Source of the DNA: Pseudomonas campi
GTDB lineage: Bacteria; Pseudomonadota; Gammaproteobacteria; Pseudomonadales; Pseudomonadaceae
DNA length: 64,000 nt
Assembly (NCBI RefSeq): GCF_013200955.2
Contig: NZ_CP053697.2
Location: 310,001-374,000 of the forward strand
Direction: 5' to 3'
The notes below the pieces were generated by a model. The model saw nothing but the letters and a program-made list of their open reading frames with translations, made no database searches and was not told where the DNA came from. How positions within the stretch are numbered: the stretch's first letter is position 1; the number at the start of each line of letters is the position of its first letter. Positions 8,963-18,098 of this stretch are shown here, piece after piece. A program made the position numbers and the translations under genes.

Positions 8963-10195
8963 TTGGCACGTGTTGCAATGATTGTCTGGAACGAGTTTCG
9001 CAATGACGCCCGTGTGCTCAAGGAGGCAGAAAGTCTGACCGCTGCCGGGCACCGCGTTATCGTCCATGCGCTGCATGCGCCTGGCATCACGCAGGAGCGC
9101 GAAGTGGTTTCCACGGGCGTTGAGGTGGTGCGCGTGGCCCGCAGTCCGTTTTGGCGCCTGCGTCGCCCAGCGGCTTCGGGGGGAGCTGTAGCACCGGCCG
9201 ATGGCGGGCGGATTGGCCGCATGGGGCCTGTCGCGCAGGCGCTGCGCATTGCCGCACGCGCCTGGACCCATCTGGCTTTACTCTGGCACATGGTGCGCCT
9301 GCGTGCCGACGTGGTGCACGCGCACGATGTGAACACCCTGCCCACGGCCTGGTTGGCGGCGCGCCTGTCGGGCGCGCGGCTGGTCTACGATGCCCATGAA
9401 ATCAGCACCAGCCGCGAGGGTTACTCCAGCTTTCGCAAGCTGGTTGCCATAGTCGAAAAGGCCCTGATGCCGAGTGCCGATGGCACTATCACCACCACCG
9501 AGGCGCGAGCCAAGTTCTTCGCCCGAGCCTATGGCATTGCCCGCCCTCTGGTATTGCAGAACCGGCCGCGTGAGCAGGCTCCTCAGGTCTCCAATCGTAT
9601 TCGTCAGGAGCTTGGTCTGAGTGAGTCCTGGCCCATCGTGCTGTATCAGGGTGGAGTGCAGCAGGGACGCGGTCTTGAGCGCCTGGCACGCGTTGCTGCT
9701 CAGGTGCCAGATGCCTACTTCGTGTTCATCGGCGGCGGCCGCCTGGATACCAGTCTGCGGCAGATCGCCCAAGAGCTGCAGATCGAGGATCGGGTGCGCT
9801 TCATCCCGACTGTCGCGCTGGCTGAGCTGCCGACCTATACCGCTTCGGCTGATATCGGTGTACAGCCTATAGAGAACACCTGCCTGAACCATTACACCAC
9901 CGACTCCAACAAGCTGTTCGAGTACGTACAGGCAGGCCTGCCGGTGATTGCCTCGGATCTGCCGGAGATTCGCCGCATCGTGCGCCAGCATGACCTCGGC
10001 CTGCTGGTGCCTGAGGGCGACAACGAGGCTCTGGCTGATGCTTTGCGCTGTATGGTCGGCGAGGCCCAGTTGCGGGCACATCATGCGGGTTGCGCTCGTG
10101 CGGCCGCGCCTGCCTTGAGCTGGGAAATGCAGGAGCACCTGCTGGTTGAGCTGTACCGCCGAATTCTCGGTCAATCGAAACCTTCTGCCAGCTAA
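8963..10195 (+). CDS. GT4-family glycosyltransferase
   Basis: 410 residues. It starts at TTG 8963 with a strong AGGGAGG five bases upstream, and the protein then opens at the first beta strand (MARVAMIVWNEFRND). The N-terminal acceptor half includes DVVHAHDVNTLP. The C-terminal donor half includes VLYQGGVQQGRGLE, and the E-x7-E region is KLFEYVQAGLPVIASD. This is a GT-B retaining enzyme, expected on the inner membrane face. It resembles bacterial transferases that use nucleotide-activated deoxy- or acetamido-sugars, but the donor is not predictable. It ends seven bases before the acyltransferase gene, so they are probably co-transcribed. Confidence 0.85.
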   Translation: MARVAMIVWNEFRNDARVLKEAESLTAAGHRVIVHALHAPGITQEREVVSTGVEVVRVARSPFWRLRRPAASGGAVAPADGGRIGRMGPVAQALRIAARAWTHLALLWHMVRLRADVVHAHDVNTLPTAWLAARLSGARLVYDAHEISTSREGYSSFRKLVAIVEKALMPSADGTITTTEARAKFFARAYGIARPLVLQNRPREQAPQVSNRIRQELGLSESWPIVLYQGGVQQGRGLERLARVAAQVPDAYFVFIGGGRLDTSLRQIAQELQIEDRVRFIPTVALAELPTYTASADIGVQPIENTCLNHYTTDSNKLFEYVQAGLPVIASDLPEIRRIVRQHDLGLLVPEGDNEALADALRCMVGEAQLRAHHAGCARAAAPALSWEMQEHLLVELYRRILGQSKPSAS

Positions 10196-10201
10196 GCGAC
10201 C

Positions 10202-12748
10202 ATGACGACTCTTGCTCACGACGCCAGAATCAATTACCGCCCGGATATCGACGGCCTGCGCGCCATTGCGGTGCTGGCTGTGGTGTTGTTCCACATCGAT
10301 GCCAACCTGATACAGGGAGGCTTTGCCGGGGTCGATATCTTCTTCGTGATCTCGGGCTTCCTGATCACCGGCAACATCATCAAGGACGCCGGCTCGGCTC
10401 AGGGTTTTTCTTGGACTGAGTTCTATCGACGGCGTGCGCTGCGCATCCTGCCGGTGCTCTTTGTGGTGCTGCTGGCCACCCTGCTGGTGGGGCATTTCAT
10501 TCTGTTGCCCGAGGACCTTAGTTCGTTGAGCTATTCGTCCCTGGCAGCGGTGTTTTCTGCCGCTAACGTCTATTTCACCTATTTCCTCGATACCAGCTAT
10601 TTCGCCGATGACAGCAATTTGCAGCCTCTGCTGCATCTCTGGTCACTGGGGGTGGAGGAGCAGTTCTATCTGTTCTGGCCGGTCATTCTGCTCGCCCTGC
10701 TGACACGCTTTACCCGGCGCTGGCTGCTCTCGGCCACGCTGTTGCTGATGCTCGCCTCTTTCGTGCTGGCGCAGGTGTTGATCCCCAAGGCGCCGATGTT
10801 TGCCTATTACATGCTGCCGGCCCGAGCGGGCGAGCTGATGGTAGGGGCCTTGCTGGCGATCTGGCTGAGCCGTGGGCATGCCGTGATAGGTAACTGGGCC
10901 AGAGTGCTGCTCGGGCTGGTGGGTGCCGGCCTGATCGTCGCCAGCCTGGGGTGGATCACCGAGGACATGGGCTTCCCCGGGGTCAATGCTCTGCCGTCCA
11001 CCCTGGGCGCAGCCCTGTTGATCTGGGCTGGCAGCGGCAGGCGCGTGGGCATGAGTCGGCTGCTGTCCTTGCGGCCGCTGGTGCTGGTCGGTCTGATTTC
11101 TTATTCGCTGTATCTGTGGCATTGGCCGGTACTGGCCTTCTATCGCTATGTCTACGGCATCGTCGAGCCGCTGGCCGGAGTGCTGCTGTTCGGCCTGATG
11201 CTGCTGCTATCGCTAGCGAGTTACCGCTGGGTTGAGAAGCCTTGTCGCCGGCTGCACTGGAGTTTCTCCCAAGTGATGCTGCGGCTGGTTGCGATCAACG
11301 CCGCAGCCTTGTCCCTGTTCTGCGGTGCCATCCTGTGGAGCGATGGTTTCGGTCTCTACGGCCTGGACGCGCAGTATCGGGCGGATATCAAGCGTCTGAG
11401 CCCCGCACCGGCCGCTTATTCCTATCCCTATGTTTGCCAGCGTCCCCGCCTGAGGGAGGCAGAGCTGCAGAGCAAGGCTTGCATCGTCAATGCCGAGAAG
11501 GAGCCCGCGGTGCTGCTGTGGGGTGATTCCAATGCCGCCCACTATGTCGGAATGCTGGGTGCCTTCGCCGAGGCGAGTGGCTTTGGTTTCCGTAATGCGG
11601 CGCACAGTAGCTGCCCACCTCTGCTGCAAGGGACGGCGGCCACGCAGAAGCCGGAACGGCTGGAACAATGCTTGGCCTCCATCGAGGTGGTCCGTCAGCA
11701 TCTTGGTGATTACTCCACCGTGATCCTGGGTGCGGCCTGGGCCACTCATGCGCGCAAAAGTGACAGTTTCCTCAAGAATCTGGAGGCGACGGTCGATGAG
11801 TTAGTCAAGCAGGGCAAGCAGGTGGTGATCATGGCCAGTGTGCCGAGATTCCTAGCGGTCAATCGCAAGTGTTCGCAGAAGTCCTTGAAGCTGCCAATGC
11901 TGGTGTGCAGCGAGAGCGGCGCCGAGGATCCCGGTGTGGTGCCAATTAATGCCCGGCTGTCGGCGCTGGCGGCAGGGCGGACCAATGTGCATTTCTTCGA
12001 TCCGCGGGAACAGCTGTGCCCAAGAGGACGGTGCAGCGCCTATCTCGACGGGCATCTCGTGTATTTCGATGCCGGCCATCTGAGTATGGAAGGTTCTTGG
12101 GTCGTAGGCCGGCAGATCGTGCGAGAGCAAGGCGTGCCAGATTTCTTTTCCCACCTTGGTAACGGCGTACCAGCGCTGGGAGCGCCGTCCTTAGAGCAGG
12201 CATTGCTTGAGCGTGGCAAGGCAGTCTTCAAAGTTCCGGTAAAGCGCTGGAGCTCACTCATGTCCAATGGGCAATGGCATGGCAATGTCCAGCGCGAGCA
12301 GCGTGCCAAGGGTATGCGCCTGGCCGATGCCAGCGCGGCGGCCTTTTCGGCCTATCGCTACAGTTTTGCGGCGGATGAGCTGCAGCAGCTGCAGCAAGGG
12401 ATTCCGATCCGCTTGCAGCTGACCATGACCTCCTGCACGGATGCGATGCCACTGTTGCGCCTGCGGGCTCGGCAGGGTGAGCGGCAGAGCCAATACGATG
12501 TGATGCTGGACTGCGCCTCGGCCCAGTTGGCTAAGCGCGGGGAGAGCGGCACCGTCGAGGCTGATGTGAATGTCGCCGATGGCGAGGTGAAGGTGCAGGC
12601 CCAGTATGTATTGCCGGGTGCGCTGGATGCCTTGGAGGTGTCTATTTATCCATCGGTGGGGAAGGAGTTGGGGCGCTACGATGCCACCTCAAAGGGAGCA
12701 GTCGTTGTCCATGATATCGCGTGGGCCATTGAGCCCAATAAGGACTGA
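10202..12748 (+). CDS. OafA/YrhL-type O-acyltransferase with SGNH domain and extra C-terminal domain
   Basis: 848 residues. Residues 1-360 form an acyltransferase-3 membrane domain of about ten helices with the usual opening YRPDIDGLRAIAVLAVV and the R-R-x-x-R-I-L-P motif. An SGNH-hydrolase-like periplasmic domain follows, with LLWGDSN near 441 (GDSN where GDSH is usual) and DAGHLS near 623, so the Asp-His pair is present. OafA-type proteins normally end near 640-660. Here about 190 further residues (about 655-848) form a beta-rich module I do not recognise. The role is acetylation of a sugar hydroxyl of the surface polysaccharide, by transferring acyl groups across the inner membrane. Confidence 0.85.
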   Translation: MTTLAHDARINYRPDIDGLRAIAVLAVVLFHIDANLIQGGFAGVDIFFVISGFLITGNIIKDAGSAQGFSWTEFYRRRALRILPVLFVVLLATLLVGHFILLPEDLSSLSYSSLAAVFSAANVYFTYFLDTSYFADDSNLQPLLHLWSLGVEEQFYLFWPVILLALLTRFTRRWLLSATLLLMLASFVLAQVLIPKAPMFAYYMLPARAGELMVGALLAIWLSRGHAVIGNWARVLLGLVGAGLIVASLGWITEDMGFPGVNALPSTLGAALLIWAGSGRRVGMSRLLSLRPLVLVGLISYSLYLWHWPVLAFYRYVYGIVEPLAGVLLFGLMLLLSLASYRWVEKPCRRLHWSFSQVMLRLVAINAAALSLFCGAILWSDGFGLYGLDAQYRADIKRLSPAPAAYSYPYVCQRPRLREAELQSKACIVNAEKEPAVLLWGDSNAAHYVGMLGAFAEASGFGFRNAAHSSCPPLLQGTAATQKPERLEQCLASIEVVRQHLGDYSTVILGAAWATHARKSDSFLKNLEATVDELVKQGKQVVIMASVPRFLAVNRKCSQKSLKLPMLVCSESGAEDPGVVPINARLSALAAGRTNVHFFDPREQLCPRGRCSAYLDGHLVYFDAGHLSMEGSWVVGRQIVREQGVPDFFSHLGNGVPALGAPSLEQALLERGKAVFKVPVKRWSSLMSNGQWHGNVQREQRAKGMRLADASAAAFSAYRYSFAADELQQLQQGIPIRLQLTMTSCTDAMPLLRLRARQGERQSQYDVMLDCASAQLAKRGESGTVEADVNVADGEVKVQAQYVLPGALDALEVSIYPSVGKELGRYDATSKGAVVVHDIAWAIEPNKD

Positions 12749-12801
12749 TGGGCTATGCCTAGAGTGGATCTTTCGATACACGGATGGGTGGGCTGAATCT
12801 G

Positions 12802-14025
12802 ATGTCTAGACGAATACTGCTGCTGACCTTCTTCTATCCGCCCGATTTGTCTGCAGGATCCTTCAGGGCTTCGGCGCTGGTAAGGGCGCTGCAGCAGGCC
12901 GGAACCGATGTGCAGATCGAAGTGCTGACGACGCAGCCCAATCGTTACGCCGACCACAGTTTCGAGACCGTCTCCGTGGAGGAGTCCCCTGGGTTGTACG
13001 TGCGTCGCATCCACCTGCCGCAGATGCGCAGAGGTTTCATCGGGCAGGCGGTGTCTTTCTGGCGTTATGTGCGCAAGGTTCAGCGTCTTACCGCCGACAA
13101 TCAATATGATCTGGTGGTGGCTACCTCCTCACGCCTGATGACCGCTGTGCTGGGTGCTTGGGTTGCCTATCGCAAGCGTGCGCGACTCTATCTGGATATC
13201 AGGGATATCTTCGTCGAGAACCTCAAGGTTCTCTTCCCGGCTCTGCTAGCCATACCTCTGGGCTGGGTATTCGGTGCGCTTGAGCGCTGGGCTGTGGGGC
13301 GCGCGCAGCGAGTCAACCTGGTCTCGCAGGGCTTTCTCGGCTATTTCCAGCTGCGTTATCCCTCCAGGCGATTTTCCGTGTTTTCCAATGGTGTGGATGA
13401 GGCCTTCGAGACCTTTGCAGTTGCCGAGGCCTTGTCTTCACGCTCCACCGGCGAGCCGTTAAAGGTGCTGTATGCCGGTAATCTCGGGGATGGGCAGGGC
13501 ATGCACCTGATCCTGCCGGCATTGGCGCGGCAGCTGGAGGGGCGAGTGCGTTTTCGGGTTGTGGGTGCGGGCGGGCGCCTCACTGCTTTGCGCGATGCTC
13601 TGCAGGGCAGCGGGCTGGATAATGTCGAGTTGCTTGCACCGGTCGCGCGGGAGCAGTTGCTGGAACTCTACCGGGAGGCCGATGTGCTCTTCCTGCACCT
13701 CAATGACTTCCCTGCCTTCAAGCGTGTCCTGCCGTCCAAGTTGTTCGAGTATGCCGCCACGGGCAAGCCCATCTGGGCGGGCGTTGCCGGTTATGCTGCG
13801 GACTTTATCGCCCGAGAGGTCCATAACGCCGAGGTTTTCGCGCCTTGTGAGGTTGAGGGGGCCGTGGCGGCTTTGGAACGGCTATCCCTGAAGGTGGCCC
13901 CACGGGAGGACTTCGTTCGGTGCTTCTCTAGGCGGAAGATCATGCAGGACATGGCACATGATGTGCTGGGCTGCATGTCTGGCGAGAGTTCGGTGCCTGA
14001 AGACTCGATGAAAGAAAATACTTAA
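12802..14025 (+). CDS. GT4-family glycosyltransferase (WbuB-like)
   Basis: About 407 residues from ATG 12802, which gives the usual opening MSRRILLLTFFYPPD. ATG 12784 in the same frame would add six residues. It resembles WbuB-type transferases of O-antigen clusters: LYLDIRDIFVE in the acceptor half, VLYAGNLGDGQG at the start of the donor half, and PSKLFEYAATGKPIWAG. The C-terminus (PREDFVRCFSRRKIMQDMAHDVL) is closely similar to a stranded gene tail at 30453-30571. This is the last plus-strand gene before the convergent minus-strand operon; 234 bases without an obvious terminator separate them. Confidence 0.85.
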   Translation: MSRRILLLTFFYPPDLSAGSFRASALVRALQQAGTDVQIEVLTTQPNRYADHSFETVSVEESPGLYVRRIHLPQMRRGFIGQAVSFWRYVRKVQRLTADNQYDLVVATSSRLMTAVLGAWVAYRKRARLYLDIRDIFVENLKVLFPALLAIPLGWVFGALERWAVGRAQRVNLVSQGFLGYFQLRYPSRRFSVFSNGVDEAFETFAVAEALSSRSTGEPLKVLYAGNLGDGQGMHLILPALARQLEGRVRFRVVGAGGRLTALRDALQGSGLDNVELLAPVAREQLLELYREADVLFLHLNDFPAFKRVLPSKLFEYAATGKPIWAGVAGYAADFIAREVHNAEVFAPCEVEGAVAALERLSLKVAPREDFVRCFSRRKIMQDMAHDVLGCMSGESSVPEDSMKENT

Positions 14026-14259
14026 AGGAAGATTGCAGCGCAAAGCGGTTATGCGTTTGGTGAACTGTTGTCGCTTGATCGGTGCGATTCCGTGGGTGGG
14101 CTGTTCGGTGACCGTTTCGACGCAAGAGATCTATTGCCCATCGTGTCGATCTGCGAAAGCAACTGCACTGCTAATGTGCGCAGTTGCTCAGGTGTAACCA
14201 CTGGCGGGCGTCGATGCCTAGTGTAGGACCGCACTGGGTGCCGGCGCGCCAGGTTGCAG

Positions 14260-15399
14260 TCAGCTTTTGCACCTGCCTTCCACAATTTGCGCATAGAGCT
14301 TCAGGAGCACTTCCTGTTCTTGTAGCCAGGTGAACTGGCCAATGAATTCGGCAGCCCCCTCGCCCATGCTTTGTCGACGCGGAGCATCTGGCAATATCGC
14401 GGATAATTGCTCTGCCAGTAATTCAGGGCTACCAGGCCTAACCCAAAGCCCAGCGTGCTCTCCCGTGAACTCGCGCCATAAGGGAAAGTCGCTGGCGACA
14501 AAAGGCAGTCCCCAGGCCATGTATTCAAATAGTTTGCTGGGGAGCGCTGCGGCATGATCGCCAACATCCTCGAGCATGGCCAGGCCGATATCGGCGCGAG
14601 CCATATGGGCAAATACCGCTTCGTGCGATTGCAACCTCAAGTAGTCCACATAGGACCAGCCCGGGTGTTTGACTGCCGCGCTTAGGCAATTTTCAAGATC
14701 GGGGCCCAGGAGCCAGAGCCTTACTGGTAATCCGCGGCTATTCAGGATGTCCAACGCGGCAAGCATGTTGTATAGCCCACGAGTCTTGGAGATGCCCCCC
14801 GCATAGATAAGGCGGTACTCGCCGGCTCGACGGTCGATGTGAGCCGCCAGGGTGGTAGATCTCTGCCGCATTTCTTCGCTTATAGACGGGGCATTGCGCA
14901 ACAAGTGGCACCGCCGAGGGAAATCGACCAGTTGTTGCTCCTGGGTAACCAGCGTGGCATCGACCCAGCGACTCAACCCACGCTCGGCGCGGGAAATCAG
15001 AAAACTCAGTGTTCGGCGCAGTGGTCGCGGCAGCCAGCTGCGAATCAGCAGACGCTGTGAATAATCCTCATGGGTGTCGTAGATCACCTTCTTGCCCAAC
15101 AGCTTGAGGGCCAGCGCTACCGGAATCATGTCCGGATTGTGCAGGTGATAGACATCGGCCTTCTCGCGTAGCGCAGCGAACAAGACTTGCGGAATCCTCA
15201 GAAAGCGCTGCAGGCGATTGCGATACGAGGGCGCTGGAATGAATTGCACACCATCAATACTGTGTGCATGCTCGCAGCGCACCAGCGCAGTGACCCGATA
15301 CCCCGCTTCGACCAGAGATACACACTCGCGCACCACCCGATTGCCCCAGGATCGATGGACGGGAGCCAGCATCAGTATGCTCGGCGGCTCGTTACTCAC
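14260..15399 (-). CDS. GT4-family glycosyltransferase
   Basis: About 379 residues from GTG 15399, which overlaps the stop of the upstream ATPase gene (GTGA) and has AGG/GGA upstream. The longer frame from ATG 15441 would add 14 residues that are out-of-frame ATPase sequence. Motifs: MLAPVHRSWGNRV at the N-terminus, DVYHLHNPDMIPVAL, LIYAGGISKTRG opening the donor half, and PSKLFEYMAWGLPFVASD. It is the last gene of the minus-strand operon. In ABC-dependent O-antigen loci a GT after wzm/wzt often builds the adaptor or repeat, but the donor is unknown. Confidence 0.85.
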   Translation of the reverse strand: MSNEPPSILMLAPVHRSWGNRVVRECVSLVEAGYRVTALVRCEHAHSIDGVQFIPAPSYRNRLQRFLRIPQVLFAALREKADVYHLHNPDMIPVALALKLLGKKVIYDTHEDYSQRLLIRSWLPRPLRRTLSFLISRAERGLSRWVDATLVTQEQQLVDFPRRCHLLRNAPSISEEMRQRSTTLAAHIDRRAGEYRLIYAGGISKTRGLYNMLAALDILNSRGLPVRLWLLGPDLENCLSAAVKHPGWSYVDYLRLQSHEAVFAHMARADIGLAMLEDVGDHAAALPSKLFEYMAWGLPFVASDFPLWREFTGEHAGLWVRPGSPELLAEQLSAILPDAPRRQSMGEGAAEFIGQFTWLQEQEVLLKLYAQIVEGRCKS

Positions 15400-17273
15400 T
15401 CCTGCAACCTCGCCGCAATATTGGGGTGGCGTCTCAGCCATTTCTCCGGGCTCTGGCAGAAGGCTTCGTACTCAGGCATCACCTGCTTAGGTCTGCCATC
15501 CAGCACCAAATGCCCGCGCTCCAGCCAGACCACTCGGGTGCAGAGTTTCTTGATCTGGTTAGCACTGTGGGAAACCATCACCACGCATTTTGCCTTGCCC
15601 TTCATCTCGCGCATGCGTGCCTCGGCCTTGCGCCTGAAGGAGTCATCGCCGGTGGAGAGGACTTCGTCCAGAATCAGCACATCGGGCTGGATCACCGTGG
15701 CGATGGCGAACGCCAAGCGGCTACGCATGCCAGCCGAGTAGGTGCGGATCGGTTCATCGATGAACTCGCCAATCTCTGAAAATTTGATGATCTCGTCCAG
15801 ATGCTGCAGCACCTCGCGCCGCGACAACCCCAGCAATGCGGCATTGACGAACACGTTGTCGCGCCCGGACAGCTCATTGTTGAAGCCAATCCCGAGCGAC
15901 AGCAGCTGTATCCGACCATGCCGCTCGATGCTGCCCTGGTCGGGCTGCAGGATGCCGGCCAACAGCATACCCATGGTGCTCTTGCCCGAACCATTGCGGC
16001 CAACCAGCCCCAGCACTTCACCTTCACGTAATGTCAGTGATACGCCTTTGAGCGCTCGAAAGTCGCGATCCTGTCGCTTGCGTAGCCAGGTGTGCAAGCG
16101 CACACCACGTCGATAGGACAGGCTGGCCTCGACAACATCGATCACCGGCCTGCCAAGAGGCGGTGTCTTGCGCACGGGTGCAGGCTTCTGCTCCGACACT
16201 ACCGGCGCCGTCATAACAGACGACTCAGCCGCAACGACCCTTTGTTCCTCGACAGGCACGACTGGGCAGGTCTGTAGCTCAGTCGCATCGACCAGCACCA
16301 AGGCGTCTTCCGCCACATGGCAGTCAACACCGGCAAAGGGGCTGAGATAAAAAGGCGCCGGATAGCGGAAGCCTGCTATCTCCGGCAACAGATAGAGCCG
16401 ATCCTGCTGACCACTGAGCGGATCGAAACGGACGAGCTGCGAGGCGACCTTCTTCTTCTCATCCTTATCGAAGTTGAAGAGACCGGCATACAAACCATCG
16501 CTGTCGCCAGACAACCCGCGCAGGTTGATCTTCAATCCGCGCGACGCAATGCTCTGGATCGACGCCTTGATCTGCAACGCCTCGCCATCCATAACGAGCG
16601 GCAGGCCAAGCAGGCTACCGCCCTGCACATTCAGCACGAAATAACGCTCCTCAAGGAACAGACCGGAATGTGGCGTTTCCAGTTTATCTAGCAACAGCTC
16701 ACCGGAGTCGTAGCCGATTACGCTGCCCGTCTCTGACCAATTGCGGAACGCCACTGTAAGGAACAGCTCTCCAGCGCTATTTTCACAAATACCGCGAATA
16801 TGCCCGAAGCCTTCCCTACCTGTGGCCTGGGCAGGCACCTGAAAGTGTTGCGGAGCGATCTGCCAGAGGTGACGGCGACCGAGGAAATCACCCGCCAGGT
16901 CAAACTCATCAATGCTCGCCAGGGCATTGCAAGCCACCAATAGACGCCCCCTGTGCGCGGCGTAATGCACAGCCTGCAACCCAGCATCGGGGCGTTTGTC
17001 TAGCACCCACTCCGGCAGAACCACCTCCCGCTCCAACCGGAACCAGGCCTGCCCCGGTCGTGTATTCGGCGCGATGGCATAGATGCGCAGGCTCGAAGGC
17101 GTCGTGACATACAGCCTGCCCTCCGCGCAGCAAAGGCCACGCAGCTGAGGTTGACTCAACGAGCGGGAGAGATCCTCGATTTGCAGGTACTGCAGCCCCT
17201 GCTCGCTATCAAACACACCGATAGCCGACTTATCATCAAATGCCGAATGCAGCGAAAGAACGAAACGTGCCAC
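15396..17273 (-). CDS. wzt: polysaccharide ABC exporter ATPase (Wzt-like) with large N-terminal beta-propeller-like domain
   Basis: 625 residues from GTG 17273, eight bases after the permease stop with AGGGG upstream. The C-terminal part (about 375-625) is a complete ATPase of the Wzt/TagH class: Walker A GRNGSGKST near 424, signature YSAGMRSRL near 509, Walker B VLILDEVLS near 529, H-loop VMVSHS. It ends right after the ATPase, so the C-terminal carbohydrate-binding domain of many Wzt proteins is absent. Residues 1-325 instead consist of repeated beta-strand units (LRGLCCAEGRLYVTTPSSLR, RGICENSAGELFLTVAFRN, LRGLSGDSDGLYAGLFN) that look like a propeller. A Pro/Val-rich linker (about 325-375) follows. 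The ATPase partner role is well supported; the propeller fold is inferred. Confidence 0.8.
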   Translation of the reverse strand: MARFVLSLHSAFDDKSAIGVFDSEQGLQYLQIEDLSRSLSQPQLRGLCCAEGRLYVTTPSSLRIYAIAPNTRPGQAWFRLEREVVLPEWVLDKRPDAGLQAVHYAAHRGRLLVACNALASIDEFDLAGDFLGRRHLWQIAPQHFQVPAQATGREGFGHIRGICENSAGELFLTVAFRNWSETGSVIGYDSGELLLDKLETPHSGLFLEERYFVLNVQGGSLLGLPLVMDGEALQIKASIQSIASRGLKINLRGLSGDSDGLYAGLFNFDKDEKKKVASQLVRFDPLSGQQDRLYLLPEIAGFRYPAPFYLSPFAGVDCHVAEDALVLVDATELQTCPVVPVEEQRVVAAESSVMTAPVVSEQKPAPVRKTPPLGRPVIDVVEASLSYRRGVRLHTWLRKRQDRDFRALKGVSLTLREGEVLGLVGRNGSGKSTMGMLLAGILQPDQGSIERHGRIQLLSLGIGFNNELSGRDNVFVNAALLGLSRREVLQHLDEIIKFSEIGEFIDEPIRTYSAGMRSRLAFAIATVIQPDVLILDEVLSTGDDSFRRKAEARMREMKGKAKCVVMVSHSANQIKKLCTRVVWLERGHLVLDGRPKQVMPEYEAFCQSPEKWLRRHPNIAARLQE

Positions 17274-17281
17274 ATAAACCC

Positions 17282-18067
17282 CTAGAGCATCTTCACGATT
17301 CGGTTGCTGCACAGTCGCAGGTAGATCAGCCCTAGCTGCACCAAGATCAGCGCCAGCACTAGCTGAACGCCGTATTGCAACCAGTTGAATATTCCTCCAT
17401 CGAGAATCACTTGGCGAAACGCCTCGATAATCCAGCCCATGGGATTCAACTCGAACAGCAGCTTGGCAAAGGCGGGAATGTTATCCGCATCCAATACCCG
17501 TGAAGTGGGATACAGCACAGGGCTCAGGAAAAAACCGGCTCGGATACCGTACGTCATCAGTTTCGCGGTATCCGCGAAAAATACCTGCGTCACCGCCACG
17601 AACAAACTGACCGCATAGGCGATGACGAACACCAGCAGCAGCAATGGCAGCACCGCCAGCGACTGCGCACCAAGGGTCGCATACGACCAGCCCATGACGA
17701 TCAGAATACCCACCGAAGCGAAAAACAGCTGCACCGCGCAAGGCACTGCAATCAGCAGGCCCATGGGCGTTCTGGTCTGGCGAATGATGCCGCGATTCTT
17801 GCTGATCGCCGAGACTGCTGCGGTCAAGGAGCGCGCGAAGAACTGCCATGCGACGATGCCGCACAGCACGAACAGGTGGTAATTCTCGCCCCCGCGCTGA
17901 AACACCACGCGAATGATGAAGTAGTAGATCGCCATCATGATCAATGGATCAAGAAACCACCACAGCCAGCCAAGACGGGCCGAGGCTACGGTGGTTTTCA
18001 CATTGACCGAGAACAGTGTGACTAATGCGTGGCGGTAATGCCGCAGGTCCTTGAACAGTTGCAGCAT
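17282..18067 (-). CDS. wzm: polysaccharide ABC exporter permease (Wzm)
   Basis: 261 residues, the usual size for ABC-2 permeases of O-antigen and capsule export. There are six predicted membrane helices, with the family landmark LGWLWWFLDPLIMMAIYY near residue 35 and SPVLYPTSRVLD and NPMGWIIEAFR near 190-220. It would form the channel that flips a finished undecaprenyl-linked glycan, powered by the ATPase encoded eight bases downstream. The pair indicates ABC-transporter-dependent rather than Wzx/Wzy-dependent assembly, and no Wzx or Wzy is seen in the window. Confidence 0.92.
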   Translation of the reverse strand: MLQLFKDLRHYRHALVTLFSVNVKTTVASARLGWLWWFLDPLIMMAIYYFIIRVVFQRGGENYHLFVLCGIVAWQFFARSLTAAVSAISKNRGIIRQTRTPMGLLIAVPCAVQLFFASVGILIVMGWSYATLGAQSLAVLPLLLLVFVIAYAVSLFVAVTQVFFADTAKLMTYGIRAGFFLSPVLYPTSRVLDADNIPAFAKLLFELNPMGWIIEAFRQVILDGGIFNWLQYGVQLVLALILVQLGLIYLRLCSNRIVKML

Positions 18068-18098
18068 CAGCAGCTCCTGCCCTTGTCAAAAAGGCTGT

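Noticed and set aside
9278..10636. 452-codon minus-strand frame
   Set aside because: Antisense to the GT4 gene at 8963 and the start of the acyltransferase gene.
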